Shown: positions 1-8,022, numbered from the stretch's first letter. The stretch: 29,256 bases of DNA from DATLYH01 sp035575035 (GCA_035575035.1 DATLYH010000191.1:1-29256), one strand, 5' to 3'. The notes: a model not told the origin generated them from the sequence alone. Numbers and translations are program-made.

Positions 1-21
1 CGCCGGCCGGTCGAGGGATCC

Positions 22-49
22 ACCGGCCCGCTCACGCTGGCCGCGCGCC
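22..49 (-). repeat. Copy of the GTGA-loop palindromic repeat, 3' of the DUF255 gene
   Basis: This 28-bp unit matches the repeat at 25476-25543 with three mismatches and lies on the minus strand. Stem arms are 25-31 and 36-42 with one mismatched pair (29 against 38), and the loop reads GTGA on the minus strand. It starts 18 bases beyond the stop codon of the minus-strand gene at 68-2029, in the same transcriptional sense. It may act as an mRNA 3' hairpin or simply be an interspersed repeat. Confidence 0.6.
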
Positions 50-67
50 GGGCCGCCCATGATGCGA

Positions 68-2029
68 TCATTTCTTCTGCGCGTCGAGGTACATCGCCAG
101 CGCCTCGGCCATTGTGGTCAGGGAGGTGGGGTTGGCCTTCAGTGTCCCTGCGAAGACCTTGAAACTTTTCTCCGCCAATTGCCGGTAGCGGTCGTCGCCG
201 GTCTTGACCCAGAGGCGGACCAGGTTCTTGGCCGCGGCGCTGTTGCCCGAGGGCTGGGCGCCGTCGTACTGGTCCTTGGCGCGGGCAAAGAGCTTTTCGT
301 GGTCGTTCGATGTGTAGAAGAACCCGCCCTGCTTGTCCGCATGCCACTTGACCATCGTGTCGGTCAGCGCCTTCGCCTCGTCTAGCCAGCGCTTCTCTCC
401 CGTGGCGTCGTGCAGGCAGAGCAGGCCATGCACCAGGAAGGCGTAATCGTCGAGATAGGCGTTCAGCCGGGCCTGCGGCTTCTCGCCGGGGACGGCACCG
501 TAGGTGCGCAGCAGCCGGCCCTCTCCGGTGCGCAGGTTCGTGAGCACAAAGTCAGCGGCGCGGGCAGCCGCCTGAACATACTGTGGCTCCTCCAACACCT
601 GACCGGCCACGGCGTAGCCAGCGATCATCTCGCCGTTCCAGGCGGTCAGCACCTTAGTGTCCCGGAACGGCTGCGCCCGCTGGGAGCGCACTTCCAATAA
701 CTTCTTGCGGAGCGGTGCCAGCCGGGCCTCCAGCTCCGGCTCGGTCGTCTTCCTTTCCTTGGCGATCTCGGCGAGCGGCTTTGCCAGGCGGAGGATGTGA
801 AACTTTGATTCGAAGTTAGGCTTGCCGCCGTCGCCGTAGATTTCCAGGAACAGCCTCGCCCCCTCCGCGCCGAGTGCCTCCTCGATCTCCTTCGTGGTCC
901 AGAGGTAGGTTTTCCCTTCCTCGCCGTCGGTGTCAGCATCGAGGGCCGAGTAGAAGGCCCCCTCCGGCGAGGTCAACTCCCGAGCGACGAACGCCAGCGT
1001 TTCCTCCAGCACCCGACGGTAGAGCGGCTTCCGGGTGGCGCGGTAGGCATGGGCATAGACCTCGGCCAGCTGGGCGTTGTCATAGAGCATCTTCTCGAAG
1101 TGCGGTACGGTCCAGGTCCGCTCGGTGCTATAGCGGTGGAAGCCGCCGCCGAGATGATCATAAATGCCGCCGATTGCCATCTGGTCGAGGGTCAAATGGA
1201 CCATGTCGGCCAGCTCGGCAGATTGGGTGCGGGCCGCCTCGCGCTGCAAGAACAGCAGGTAGGGGGGCGTGGGAAACTTCGGGCCACGGAACCGGCGGGC
1301 CGCATGGCCGAAGCCGCCGTGGACCTTGTCGAACTCTTCCTTCAGCCCCTCGACGGCGCCGGTCACCAGGTCCCGGTTCAGCTCGACCAGGGCGACCCCG
1401 CGCACCGTGCCGGCCAGGGCGTCGGCGGTGGCGGCGGCCAGCTTGTCGGCCTGCTCCTGCAAGTCCTTCGGCTGGTCCTTGTGGAAGTCCCGGATGATCC
1501 GCAGGACGGTCTTGAAGCCGGGGAGCTTTTGGCCCTCGATCTCCCGATCCTCGGGGGGCCAGTAGGTGCCGCCGATGATCGGCTTGCCGTCGGCGGTCAG
1601 GAACATCGACAGCGGCCAGCCCCCCTGCTGCCCAAGGACGTTCAGGGCAGTCATGTAAATGTAGTCGATGTCGGGCCGCTCCTCGCGGTCCACTTTGATG
1701 CAGACGAAATGGTCATTGAGGATCTGGGCGATTTCCTTGTTGGCGAACGACTCGCGCTCCATGACGTGGCACCAGTGGCAGGAGCTGTAGCCGATCGACA
1801 GGAAAACCAGCTTTCCTTCCTTCTTGGCCTTTTCGAATGCCTCGGGCCCCCAGGGGTACCAGTCCACCGGGTTATGGGCGTGCTGCAACAGGTAGGGACT
1901 GCTCTCGCGGGCCAGGCGGTTGGCCGGACCCTTCTTCGCATCCTTCTTCGGTTCATCGGCCGCGCCCGCGCCGCCGAGCAGACCCACGATCAGGATCGCC
2001 GCCAACCGGACCGCACGCTGCCTTCCCAT
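68..2029 (-). CDS. Exported DUF255 (YyaL/SPATA20-type) thioredoxin-domain protein
   Basis: The 653-residue protein begins with a likely Sec signal peptide (residues 1-24, hydrophobic core AAILIVGLLGG, cleavage near AGAA-DE). The N-terminal thioredoxin-like DUF255 domain (about 35-200) carries the family's CHWC motif at C84-C87 inside SSCHWCHVMERESF, followed by GGWPLSMFLTADGKP. The rest is the family's alpha/alpha-barrel region, with motifs such as GGIYDHLGGGFHRYS and VPHFEKMLYDNAQL. Length is normal for the family, whose biochemical role is poorly defined; a redox or chaperone-like role is usually proposed. Many homologues lack a signal peptide, so this one probably acts in the periplasm. 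The upstream DsbD-alpha-like gene lies 78 bases away on the same strand, suggesting a shared transcript. The start is supported by a GGGGG stretch six bases upstream. Confidence 0.9.
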   Translation of the reverse strand: MGRQRAVRLAAILIVGLLGGAGAADEPKKDAKKGPANRLARESSPYLLQHAHNPVDWYPWGPEAFEKAKKEGKLVFLSIGYSSCHWCHVMERESFANKEIAQILNDHFVCIKVDREERPDIDYIYMTALNVLGQQGGWPLSMFLTADGKPIIGGTYWPPEDREIEGQKLPGFKTVLRIIRDFHKDQPKDLQEQADKLAAATADALAGTVRGVALVELNRDLVTGAVEGLKEEFDKVHGGFGHAARRFRGPKFPTPPYLLFLQREAARTQSAELADMVHLTLDQMAIGGIYDHLGGGFHRYSTERTWTVPHFEKMLYDNAQLAEVYAHAYRATRKPLYRRVLEETLAFVARELTSPEGAFYSALDADTDGEEGKTYLWTTKEIEEALGAEGARLFLEIYGDGGKPNFESKFHILRLAKPLAEIAKERKTTEPELEARLAPLRKKLLEVRSQRAQPFRDTKVLTAWNGEMIAGYAVAGQVLEEPQYVQAAARAADFVLTNLRTGEGRLLRTYGAVPGEKPQARLNAYLDDYAFLVHGLLCLHDATGEKRWLDEAKALTDTMVKWHADKQGGFFYTSNDHEKLFARAKDQYDGAQPSGNSAAAKNLVRLWVKTGDDRYRQLAEKSFKVFAGTLKANPTSLTTMAEALAMYLDAQKK

Positions 2030-2107
2030 GATGGACCCCCTGGAAGCAAAAGCCGCCTGCGGTTTAGCGTGGATCCACGCTGAGCCGCGAGCGGCGATGT
2101 GAACGTT

Positions 2108-2614
2108 CTACTTCGCGGACGGCACCGTCAACTTGACGGTCGCCGGCAGCAGGCATTGCTTGTCGGTGCAGGCCTGGACCCGCACGCTCAGTTCCAGCGG
2201 GCTTCGGTCTCCCCTGGCCCGCTGTACGGTCGCCTTGATTGTCACCTGGTCCTCGTAGACCTTGTAGTCGCCGACGACTGCATCCTTGACCAGCTTGCCC
2301 GGCGGATAGTCCACCTTGACATCCTCCGGCTTGACCTTCTCGACCTTCACCTCGGTCGGGATGCCGGGGAACTCGGGCGGTACCGGGTTGGCATACAGGT
2401 GCCAGGGCTTGTCGATCTTCAGAGTCAGCGTCACAACCTGCTTGCCGTCAGGTCCGGGCTCGCCGGCCGTGGCGTTGATCTTGACCACCGCATCGGACTT
2501 CTTGGCCGCCTGGGCCGCACCGACCTGGACCGTATCGCCGGCTGCCATCAGGACCAGGACGATGACCGCAACGGCCGGCATGAGCATCCTTCGATAAGCA
2601 ATCTTCCGCCTCAT
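2108..2614 (-). CDS. Exported DsbD alpha-domain-like protein
   Basis: This is a 168-residue protein with a signal peptide (about 1-36, core MLMPAVAVIVLVLMAAG). The mature part resembles the N-terminal immunoglobulin-like domain of the disulfide reductase DsbD: WHLYANPV at 71-78, VYEDQVTIKATV at 119-130, and a Cys pair C149/C154 in QACTDKQCLLP, the place where DsbD-alpha carries its redox cysteines. It has neither the DsbD membrane domain nor the C-terminal thioredoxin domain, so it is a stand-alone alpha-like module. The start at 2614 is preceded by AAGGAG six bases upstream. The reading frame stays open far upstream to 4096, but that part is antisense to other genes and is rejected. It is probably co-transcribed with the downstream DUF255 gene, which could supply or accept electrons (inference). 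Confidence 0.8.
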   Translation of the reverse strand: MRRKIAYRRMLMPAVAVIVLVLMAAGDTVQVGAAQAAKKSDAVVKINATAGEPGPDGKQVVTLTLKIDKPWHLYANPVPPEFPGIPTEVKVEKVKPEDVKVDYPPGKLVKDAVVGDYKVYEDQVTIKATVQRARGDRSPLELSVRVQACTDKQCLLPATVKLTVPSAK

Positions 2615-2642
2615 GGCTTGCTCCTTCGCCTGGATCCGGTTT

Positions 2643-2670
2643 CCGCACGACCGGGCTCGGCGTCGTGCGG
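2643..2670 (-). promoter_or_regulatory. Perfect inverted repeat in the leader of the DsbD-like gene
   Basis: A perfect 9-bp inverted repeat (CCGCACGAC at 2643-2651 and GTCGTGCGG at 2662-2670) with a 10-base loop lies 29 bases upstream of the start codon at 2614. If the promoter proposed at 2690-2718 is right, it falls in the 5' untranslated leader. It could be an operator or an RNA hairpin. Confidence 0.4.
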
Positions 2671-2689
2671 CCCCTGAGGTCTGAGGTCT

Positions 2690-2718
2690 ACTATCCCTGG
2701 AGTTGACGCTCCCGCCAA
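2690..2718 (-). promoter_or_regulatory. Candidate sigma70-type promoter for the DsbD-like/DUF255 operon
   Basis: On the minus strand, TTGGCG (2718-2713) and GATAGT (2695-2690) are separated by 17 bases. Each matches the consensus at four of six positions. It lies in the divergent intergenic region, about 75 bases from the start at 2614. Confidence 0.35.
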
Positions 2719-2754
2719 GAGCAATATTTGATCCCGGCAATGGCCGCGGCGGCG

Positions 2755-2760
2755 TATAAT
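2755..2760 (+). promoter_or_regulatory. Candidate -10 box (TATAAT) for the exported protein at 2798
   Basis: A perfect TATAAT in very GC-rich surroundings, 38 bases before the ATG at 2798. No convincing -35 box is found at the usual spacing; the closest TTGATC is 21 bases away. It is proposed on the -10 match and position alone. Confidence 0.4.
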
Positions 2761-2797
2761 CGAGTGCTGGCCCGTTCGCCCTTGCCGAGGAGCGACC

Positions 2798-3682
2798 ATG
2801 TCTGGAAATGCCGGAAGGGTGTTGACCACTCTCGCGCTGGTGGTCGGCTGCGCCCCCGGGTGGGCCGAGGAGGCGAACGCAAAGGTAGCCGAGCAAAAGA
2901 AGGCCGCTCGCGAAAACTGGTCGTTGCTCGAAGCCGGTGAGCCGGCCCACCTGGAGACAGCCCATCTCTTGATCTATGCATCCGGCGCGCTGGAAGGCCG
3001 GCTCAAGGACATCAGCACCATCCTGGAGCGGCATTACGCCGTCGCCGAGAAGGCGCTCAAGCCCGACCCCCAAAAGGAGCTTTGGCCGGGCAAGTTGACC
3101 GTTTACCTGTTCACGGAGCGCGAGCAGTTCACCACATATGTCCGGCGTGTGGAGAAGCGGCGGCCTGATCGCGACGAGACGAGCAACCATGCCGTCGAGG
3201 GCGACTTTCCCCGCGTCTTCGCCGGACCGCCCCGGTCGAAATCGGCCGGCGGCCTGGAGGCGAGCGCGGGCCAGGAGGTGGCGGCCGCCCTGCTGCAACG
3301 GAAGGCGGGGTCCCGGGTGATCCTGCCCGATTGGCTGCTCGTCGGCTTTGGCCGGGCCACAACCTGGCGGGCCTTCCCCGCCGCCGAGTCCACCCGCCAG
3401 GCCCGCCAGCAGGCCGCCGCGGCCGTGGTGAGCAAGAAGCGGACAGCGCAGCAGGTCTGGGGGCCTGACCTGACGCCCGACGAGGCGGCGGTCCTCCGAC
3501 CGGCGCTGGCCGACTTGCTGGCCTACGGGCCGGGCGCCCCCCACTTCCTGGCGTTCCTGACCGGCTTCCGGCCCGAGGAGGGCCAGGAGCGCAAGTCCAC
3601 CGAACAGGCGCTGGAAGCGGCCGGCATCAAGCTCGCCAATCTGGAAGTCATCTGGCCCGGGTTCGTCCGCGCGCCTCGCTGA
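2798..3682 (+). CDS. Exported protein resembling a DUF1570 protease without its active site
   Basis: The 294-residue protein has a signal peptide (about 1-23) and follows a GAGG ribosome binding site. Its layout parallels the DUF1570/MA-type metalloprotease at 20558-21949: LETAHLLIYASGALEG (52-67) resembles the YQSAHFTLESNAAED segment there, and TVYLFTEREQFTTYV (101-115) matches the TTILLARSLADYQTLL strand. Where the protease has HEAFHAYL this protein has QEVAAALL (159-166), and where the protease has VPRWLNEGLAQIFE it has LPDWLLVGFGRAT (176-188). Both zinc histidines and the third ligand Glu are therefore absent. It is probably a non-catalytic relative in the periplasm or envelope. The alignment is by eye and the function is unknown. 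Confidence 0.75.
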   Translation: MSGNAGRVLTTLALVVGCAPGWAEEANAKVAEQKKAARENWSLLEAGEPAHLETAHLLIYASGALEGRLKDISTILERHYAVAEKALKPDPQKELWPGKLTVYLFTEREQFTTYVRRVEKRRPDRDETSNHAVEGDFPRVFAGPPRSKSAGGLEASAGQEVAAALLQRKAGSRVILPDWLLVGFGRATTWRAFPAAESTRQARQQAAAAVVSKKRTAQQVWGPDLTPDEAAVLRPALADLLAYGPGAPHFLAFLTGFRPEEGQERKSTEQALEAAGIKLANLEVIWPGFVRAPR

Positions 3683-3874
3683 CTGGTCCTCCGCTTCCCC
3701 CCTCCTCCCGCTACTGCCGACACGTCCGGCGCCGGGCACAAGAAAGTCCTGTCGGCTGCCTGACCGCCCCGCTAGGAGACGTGCCCGCTGGCCGATGATC
3801 AACTGATGGCCCCCCTGCGCCCGAACGGGGCGGCGGCCCGCTGCTACTCGCCACTGACCCCGGAGAGCATTATC

Positions 3875-5053
3875 ATGGGTTTCTTTTCCGGCCGGGTCAC
3901 CTACTCCCGCTTCCGCGTCGCTGGTCCCTCGCCCGGCCTGTTCGGCCCCGAGCACCTGGACCGTCTCGCCGCCCACGCCATCGGCCGGCAGCGGATCGCC
4001 ACCGCCGACGGCATCGAGGCAGGCTGGATCGCCGGCGACCATATCCTCGACACCGCCTTTGACCTGGCCAAGAATATCGTCAACGACACCCTGCACTTCG
4101 CGCTGCGGCTCGACGTGCAGAAGATCCCCTCCGACCTCCTCCGGGCCTACACGATGGTCGAGCTACAGGCGCTGGCTGAGGGGAACCCAAGCGGCCGGCC
4201 GAGCATCCGCCAGCGACGCGAGGCCCGGCAAGCGGCGCGGGACCGCCTCGAGGCCGAAGCTGCCGATGGTCGGTTCCTCCACCGCAAGGCTTGCCCCGTC
4301 CTCTGGGACGCGCTGGCCAATGAATTGCTTGTCGGCAGCACGGCGGCGAGCGTTCTGGATCGGCTGCATCCCCTGTTCGTGCATACCTTCGGCCGCGGTT
4401 TCGAGCCGCTCACCGCCGGGCGGCTGGCGTTCTCCCTGGCCGAGCCGCGCCAGCAGACGCGCGGCGTAGACGACGCCAGTCTGTCCCCCTTCCTTGGCGC
4501 CGCCTCGCCCGCCGAGGTCGCCTGGCTCCCCGACGCCGACAATCGGGACTTCGTTGGCAATGAGTTCCTGCTCTGGCTCTGGTATTACCTCGACGCCGAG
4601 GATGACACCATCCCGCTGGCCGACGGCTCCGAGGTGACGGTGATGTTGGCCCGAACGCTGGTCCTGGAGTGTCCGCGCGGCCAGACGGGGCGACAGAGCA
4701 TCACCAGCGACGGCCCGGCCCGGCTACCCGAGGCCCGCCGGGCGCTGCAAGCCGGCAAGCTCCCTCGCCGCGCCGGCCTGATCCTGGTGCGCCACGACGA
4801 GCAGTACGAGTTGACGCTACAAGCCGAGACCCTGGCCGTCAGCGGCGCGCGTCTGCCGGCGGTCGAGGGGGACAGCGACCGGGCACGGCTGGAGGAGCGC
4901 GTGGCCCAGCTGCGGCGGTTGCGAGAGACATTTGACCTGCTCTACGACGCCTTCGGCCAGCGCCGCTTCGGGTCGGACTGGGCCAAGGAACTGATCAAGA
5001 TTCAGAAATGGCTCCAGCACGACGACCGCGCCCGTTTCTCCGCGACCGCTTGA
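3875..5053 (+). CDS. RdgC-like protein (recombination-associated family, divergent)
   Basis: The protein has 392 residues and no signal peptide. The order of elements follows RdgC: an N-terminal FFSGRVTYSRFRV strand, an AGWIAGDHILD segment, a basic helical stretch (RQRREARQAARDRLEAEA), a second repeat-like half with LWDALANELLVGSTAASVLDRLHPLF, and near the C-terminus ARLPEARRALQAGKLPR followed by a YELTLQAETLAVSG strand. RdgC of E. coli is a ring-shaped DNA-binding protein that restrains RecA; it is about 300 residues, so this version is longer. The frame is open from 3806, but the ATG at 3875, with GGAGAG upstream and the start MGFFSGRV, fits better. TsaB follows after 43 bases. A decayed copy of codons for about residues 283-310 lies at 5887-5971. 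Confidence 0.65.
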   Translation: MGFFSGRVTYSRFRVAGPSPGLFGPEHLDRLAAHAIGRQRIATADGIEAGWIAGDHILDTAFDLAKNIVNDTLHFALRLDVQKIPSDLLRAYTMVELQALAEGNPSGRPSIRQRREARQAARDRLEAEAADGRFLHRKACPVLWDALANELLVGSTAASVLDRLHPLFVHTFGRGFEPLTAGRLAFSLAEPRQQTRGVDDASLSPFLGAASPAEVAWLPDADNRDFVGNEFLLWLWYYLDAEDDTIPLADGSEVTVMLARTLVLECPRGQTGRQSITSDGPARLPEARRALQAGKLPRRAGLILVRHDEQYELTLQAETLAVSGARLPAVEGDSDRARLEERVAQLRRLRETFDLLYDAFGQRRFGSDWAKELIKIQKWLQHDDRARFSATA

Positions 5054-5096
5054 TGGCCGGTCGGTCGCTTCTTCGTACCTTAATCCGGGGGGCAAA

Positions 5097-5813
5097 GTGC
5101 GAGGGCCTTCCGTGACCGAGACGGCCGAGCCGCGTTTGTTGATCGTGGAGACCTCAAGTCGGGTCGGGCTGGTGGCGGTGGCCCTGGGGCCGACAGTGCG
5201 GGCGGTGCGCCGCTTGGACGAGGCCCGCCGCCATGCCCGCGATCTGGCACCGGCGGCGGCCGAGCTGCTGGCCGGGCAGGGCTGGCGGCCGCGCGACCTC
5301 GCCGGCGTCATCGTCAGCCGGGGGCCGGGCAGCTACACCGGCCTGCGCGTCGGCATCATGGCAGCCAAGGCGCTGGCCTACGCCACCGGCTGCGCCCTGC
5401 TCGCCGTGGACACCTTCGCCGCCATCGCCCGGCAGGCTCCCCCTGAGGTTGACCGCCTCGACATTATCGCCGACGCACAGCAGGACAAGATCTATGTGCA
5501 GGAGTTCGCCCGTTCCGCTGGGGAGGCAGACCGGTCGCCGGTCGGCCCGCTGGTCATCCTCCCGTTGGGAGAATGGCTCGGCCGCCGCCGGTCGGACGCC
5601 TGGGTGAGCGGGCCGGGGCTGCACGTCCACCGGCACCGCCTGCCGGAGGGAATCCCGGTGGCGGACAGCGCTTGCTGGGACCCGCAGCCGGAAAGTCTGC
5701 TGGCGATCGGGCTGGCGCGCTACCAGGCCGGCCAGCGCGACGATGTCTGGGCGCTGGAGCCGCTCTATCTGCGCCCCAGTGCGGCGGAACAACAGTGGCA
5801 GCAGCGCCCGTAG
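5097..5813 (+). CDS. tsaB: TsaB, tRNA threonylcarbamoyladenosine (t6A37) biosynthesis protein
   Basis: A cytoplasmic protein of 238 residues (233 if the in-frame GTG at 5112 is used). The N-terminal strand RLLIVETSSRVGLVAVAL and the core VSRGPGSYTGLRVGIMAAKALAYATG are diagnostic for TsaB, a member of the ASKHA fold. TsaB is the non-catalytic partner that dimerises with TsaD and, with TsaE, transfers the threonylcarbamoyl group to A37 of ANN-decoding tRNAs. TsaD and TsaE are not in this window. Both possible starts are GTG: 5097 has a GGGGGG stretch upstream, and 5112 has GAGGG seven bases upstream, so the true start is uncertain by five codons. It probably shares a transcript with the RdgC-like gene. 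Confidence 0.9.
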   Translation: MRGPSVTETAEPRLLIVETSSRVGLVAVALGPTVRAVRRLDEARRHARDLAPAAAELLAGQGWRPRDLAGVIVSRGPGSYTGLRVGIMAAKALAYATGCALLAVDTFAAIARQAPPEVDRLDIIADAQQDKIYVQEFARSAGEADRSPVGPLVILPLGEWLGRRRSDAWVSGPGLHVHRHRLPEGIPVADSACWDPQPESLLAIGLARYQAGQRDDVWALEPLYLRPSAAEQQWQQRP

Positions 5814-5886
5814 TGACCAGAGCCATTCCGCGGTAACTTCACTCTTGCCGGAATGAACCAGCCCGGCGGCCGAGGAGACAAGGAGA

Positions 5887-5971
5887 CCGGCTGCCCGAGG
5901 CTCGCCGGGCGCTACAAGCCGGCAAGCGCCTTCGCCGCGCTGGCCTGATCCCGGTGCGCCACGACGAGCGG
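5887..5971 (+). pseudogene. Relic of a second RdgC-like gene (85 bases)
   Basis: This stretch aligns without gaps to 4720-4804 inside the RdgC-like gene, 1167 bases upstream, with eight mismatches in 85 bases by hand count (about 90% identity). Four of the changes would be silent in the parent frame (CTA/CTG, GCC/GCT, CTG/CTA, GCC/GCT) and four alter the residue. Homology fades on both sides. It looks like the remnant of a partial tandem duplication that lost most of its length, now under no obvious constraint. Confidence 0.75.
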
Positions 5972-6071
5972 CAGGGCGAAGGTCCGGGAAATTTGCCTGC
6001 CCCGAAATTTATGCTAGATTTCCTTCAGGACGTAAGTTTGTCTTCTTCGGCCACTCCGGAGCGTGAGTTGT

Positions 6072-6097
6072 CCGAACCCGAAGCGTTAGCGACGGGT
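6072..6097 (-). repeat. 26-bp interspersed repeat, inverted copy
   Basis: The reverse complement matches the units at 10387-10412 and 10418-10443 apart from a few, mostly transition, differences; shared blocks are CCCGTCGC, ACGCT and CGGG followed by TCGG. This copy lies upstream of the signalling operon in the opposite orientation to the downstream pair. Confidence 0.7.
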
Positions 6098-6225
6098 GAC
6101 GCCGCTCCCCATCGCTGATGCTCCGGACTGGTAGCAACATCACTCTTCACGCACGTTCCGGACTCCCCAAGGAGACGCTCCAGGCTCAGTAAAAGGTCGC
6201 CAGTAAACCACATCCCGGTGCCTCG

Positions 6226-8022
6226 ATGCCGATGAGCCGCCCTGTCGCCCGTCTTTGTGCTCCTCTGAAATCCTTCACTCAGGCTGCCAGTGTCGGCGTC
6301 GCCCTCCTCGGCATGCTGGCGCTTCTCGGCTGGTTCCTCGATGCCGAACTGCTCAAGAGCCTCATCCCCGGGCGGGTAGCCATGAACCCTGCCACGGCGT
6401 TCGCCTTCGTCCTGGCCGGTGGGTCGCTCTGGCTGCTGCGGGCGGAACCGATGCACCCATCGCGGCGCTGCCTGGGAGCCGCCTGCGCCTTTCTCGTCGC
6501 CCTGTTGGGTCTGCTCAAACTCGGCGACTACCTGGCAGGTTGGGACCTTGGCCTGGACCAGCTTCTGTTTCGCTCGCAGCTGGGGGACAACCGAATAGCT
6601 CCCAACACCGCCCTGAACTTCCTCCTGATCGGCTCCGCCCTGCTACTGGTCGATGTGCGGACGCGGCGGGGCGTCTGGCCTGCTCAGGCCCTGGCTCTCG
6701 TCGCCGCTCTGGTGGCGCTGATAGGTCTGGTCGGCCACACTTACGGCATCCGCTCCCTCTACGGCATCGCCTCTTACATTCCAATGGCGCTGAACACGGC
6801 GGTGGGGTTCGCCCTGCTGTGTGCCGGCGTCCTGTGCGCCCGCCCGGACCGCGGCCTGATGGCGGTCCTTACCAGCGAGACCACGGGCGGCTTCATGGCC
6901 CGCCGACTGCTCCCGGCCGCGGTCATCGTACCAGTGGGGCTGGGCTGGCTACGGTTGGTAGGGGAACAGGCCGGGCTTTATGACATGGCGTTCGGCGTAG
7001 CGATCCTGACCGCCTCGAATATCCTCACCTTTGCCATCCTTGTGCTGTTTACCACTAGCGCCCTGAACCGAACCGATGCCGAGCGGAGGCGGATCGAGGC
7101 GGAAGTCCGCAGGCTCAACGGCGAACTGGAAAAACGGGTCGCCCAGCGGACCGCCGAACTCGCGGAAGCCAATCGCGACTTGGCCCAGAAAAACCAGGAA
7201 AACGAGCTGTTTGTCTACAGCGTTTCCCACGACCTGCGCTCGCCGCTGGTCAACCTGGAGGGATTCAGCCAGGAACTCGGCGCCGTTTGCCAGGACCTAC
7301 GGGCCATCCTGGCGGACAGCGATCTGCCTCCCGCAGTGCGGCAGCGCGGGCTGGCCCTGCTGGACCAGGACATGGCCGAGTCGATCCACTTTATCCAGAC
7401 GGCCGTGAAGCGGTTGAGCGGCATCATTGATGCCCTGTTGCGGCTGTCGCGGGCCGGGCGAGTTGAGTACCAGAGGCAACGGGTGGACATCCGCCTCCTT
7501 GTCGGACGCATCATCGAATCAATGCGCCTGACCATCGATCAGCGTGGTGCCACCGTGCACGTCGGCGACTTGCCGCCGGCCTGGGGCGACCCGACCGCCC
7601 TCGAGCAAGTCTTCGCCAACCTGATCAGCAATGCCCTCAACTACCTGGATCCCGAACGGCCGGGCCTTATCGAAGTGGGCAGCGCTGCTCCCGAGCACGG
7701 CGGCGCGGACGGCTTGCAGACCTATTACGTGCGCGATAACGGCCTGGGCATCCCCGAGGAATACCAGCACAAGGTCTTTCAAGCGTTCCAGCGCGTTCAT
7801 CCCAGGGCGGCGCCCGGCGAAGGAATGGGCCTGACGATTGTCCGCCGCATTGTGGAACGGCACCAGGGCAAGATTTGGGTCGCGTCCCGCCCTGGTGAGG
7901 GAAGCACGTTCTTTGTCGCCCTACCGGCTGCCGCGAGGAACGGTCGCCCCATGGATGGTTCCCAGGTTGAAGGTTCTCTCCCCGAAGAAAGAAGGCCGAC
8001 ATCATGGTCAGTGAGCCGTTGA
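6226..8022 (+). CDS. Membrane-bound sensor histidine kinase
   Basis: The 598-residue protein starts with about eight hydrophobic segments (roughly 20-40, 55-72, 83-100, 128-143, 152-172, 186-204, 228-245, 255-278) forming an uncharacterised membrane sensor module. A coiled coil follows (282-325), then a HisKA domain with phospho-acceptor H335 in YSVSHDLRSPLVNLEGF, and a HATPase domain with N box ANLISNAL (464-471), DNGLGIP (504-510) and GEGMGL (531-536). The kinase part resembles the phytochrome-type kinases that pair with small receivers of the Rcp1 type. An alternative start is the ATG two codons later. Its last 19 bases overlap the next gene, indicating translational coupling, and residues after about 568 are a non-conserved tail created by that overlap. 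No extracellular ligand domain is evident. Confidence 0.9.
   Translation: MPMSRPVARLCAPLKSFTQAASVGVALLGMLALLGWFLDAELLKSLIPGRVAMNPATAFAFVLAGGSLWLLRAEPMHPSRRCLGAACAFLVALLGLLKLGDYLAGWDLGLDQLLFRSQLGDNRIAPNTALNFLLIGSALLLVDVRTRRGVWPAQALALVAALVALIGLVGHTYGIRSLYGIASYIPMALNTAVGFALLCAGVLCARPDRGLMAVLTSETTGGFMARRLLPAAVIVPVGLGWLRLVGEQAGLYDMAFGVAILTASNILTFAILVLFTTSALNRTDAERRRIEAEVRRLNGELEKRVAQRTAELAEANRDLAQKNQENELFVYSVSHDLRSPLVNLEGFSQELGAVCQDLRAILADSDLPPAVRQRGLALLDQDMAESIHFIQTAVKRLSGIIDALLRLSRAGRVEYQRQRVDIRLLVGRIIESMRLTIDQRGATVHVGDLPPAWGDPTALEQVFANLISNALNYLDPERPGLIEVGSAAPEHGGADGLQTYYVRDNGLGIPEEYQHKVFQAFQRVHPRAAPGEGMGLTIVRRIVERHQGKIWVASRPGEGSTFFVALPAAARNGRPMDGSQVEGSLPEERRPTSWSVSR

Larger units (their letters stand above)
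5814..6225. other. Intergenic region with gene relic and repeat
   Basis: This 412-base gap between tsaB and the sensor kinase gene contains no credible gene. It holds a relic of the RdgC-like gene (5887-5971), an AT-rich patch near 5990-6025 where a promoter for the downstream signalling operon could lie (TTGCCT at 5993 and TAGATT at 6015, 16 bases apart, weak), and one copy of the 26-bp repeat that recurs after the operon (6072-6097). Nothing recognisable was seen in 6098-6225. Confidence 0.6.

Noticed and set aside
1049..2083. 344-codon plus-strand open frame opposite the DUF255 gene
   Set aside because: The minus-strand frame has diagnostic DUF255 motifs; the plus-strand translation shows none.
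2615..4096. Upstream extension of the DsbD-like frame to a 662-residue protein
   Set aside because: The extension is antisense to the well-supported genes at 2798 and 3875, has low-complexity Gly/Arg-rich composition, and would remove the signal peptide from the N-terminus. The start at 2614 has a good ribosome binding site.
5814..6225. tRNA or small RNA gene in the large gap before the kinase operon
   Set aside because: I found no cloverleaf, no T-loop GTTCRA consensus and no clear promoter-terminator pair; the content is explained by the gene relic and a repeat.
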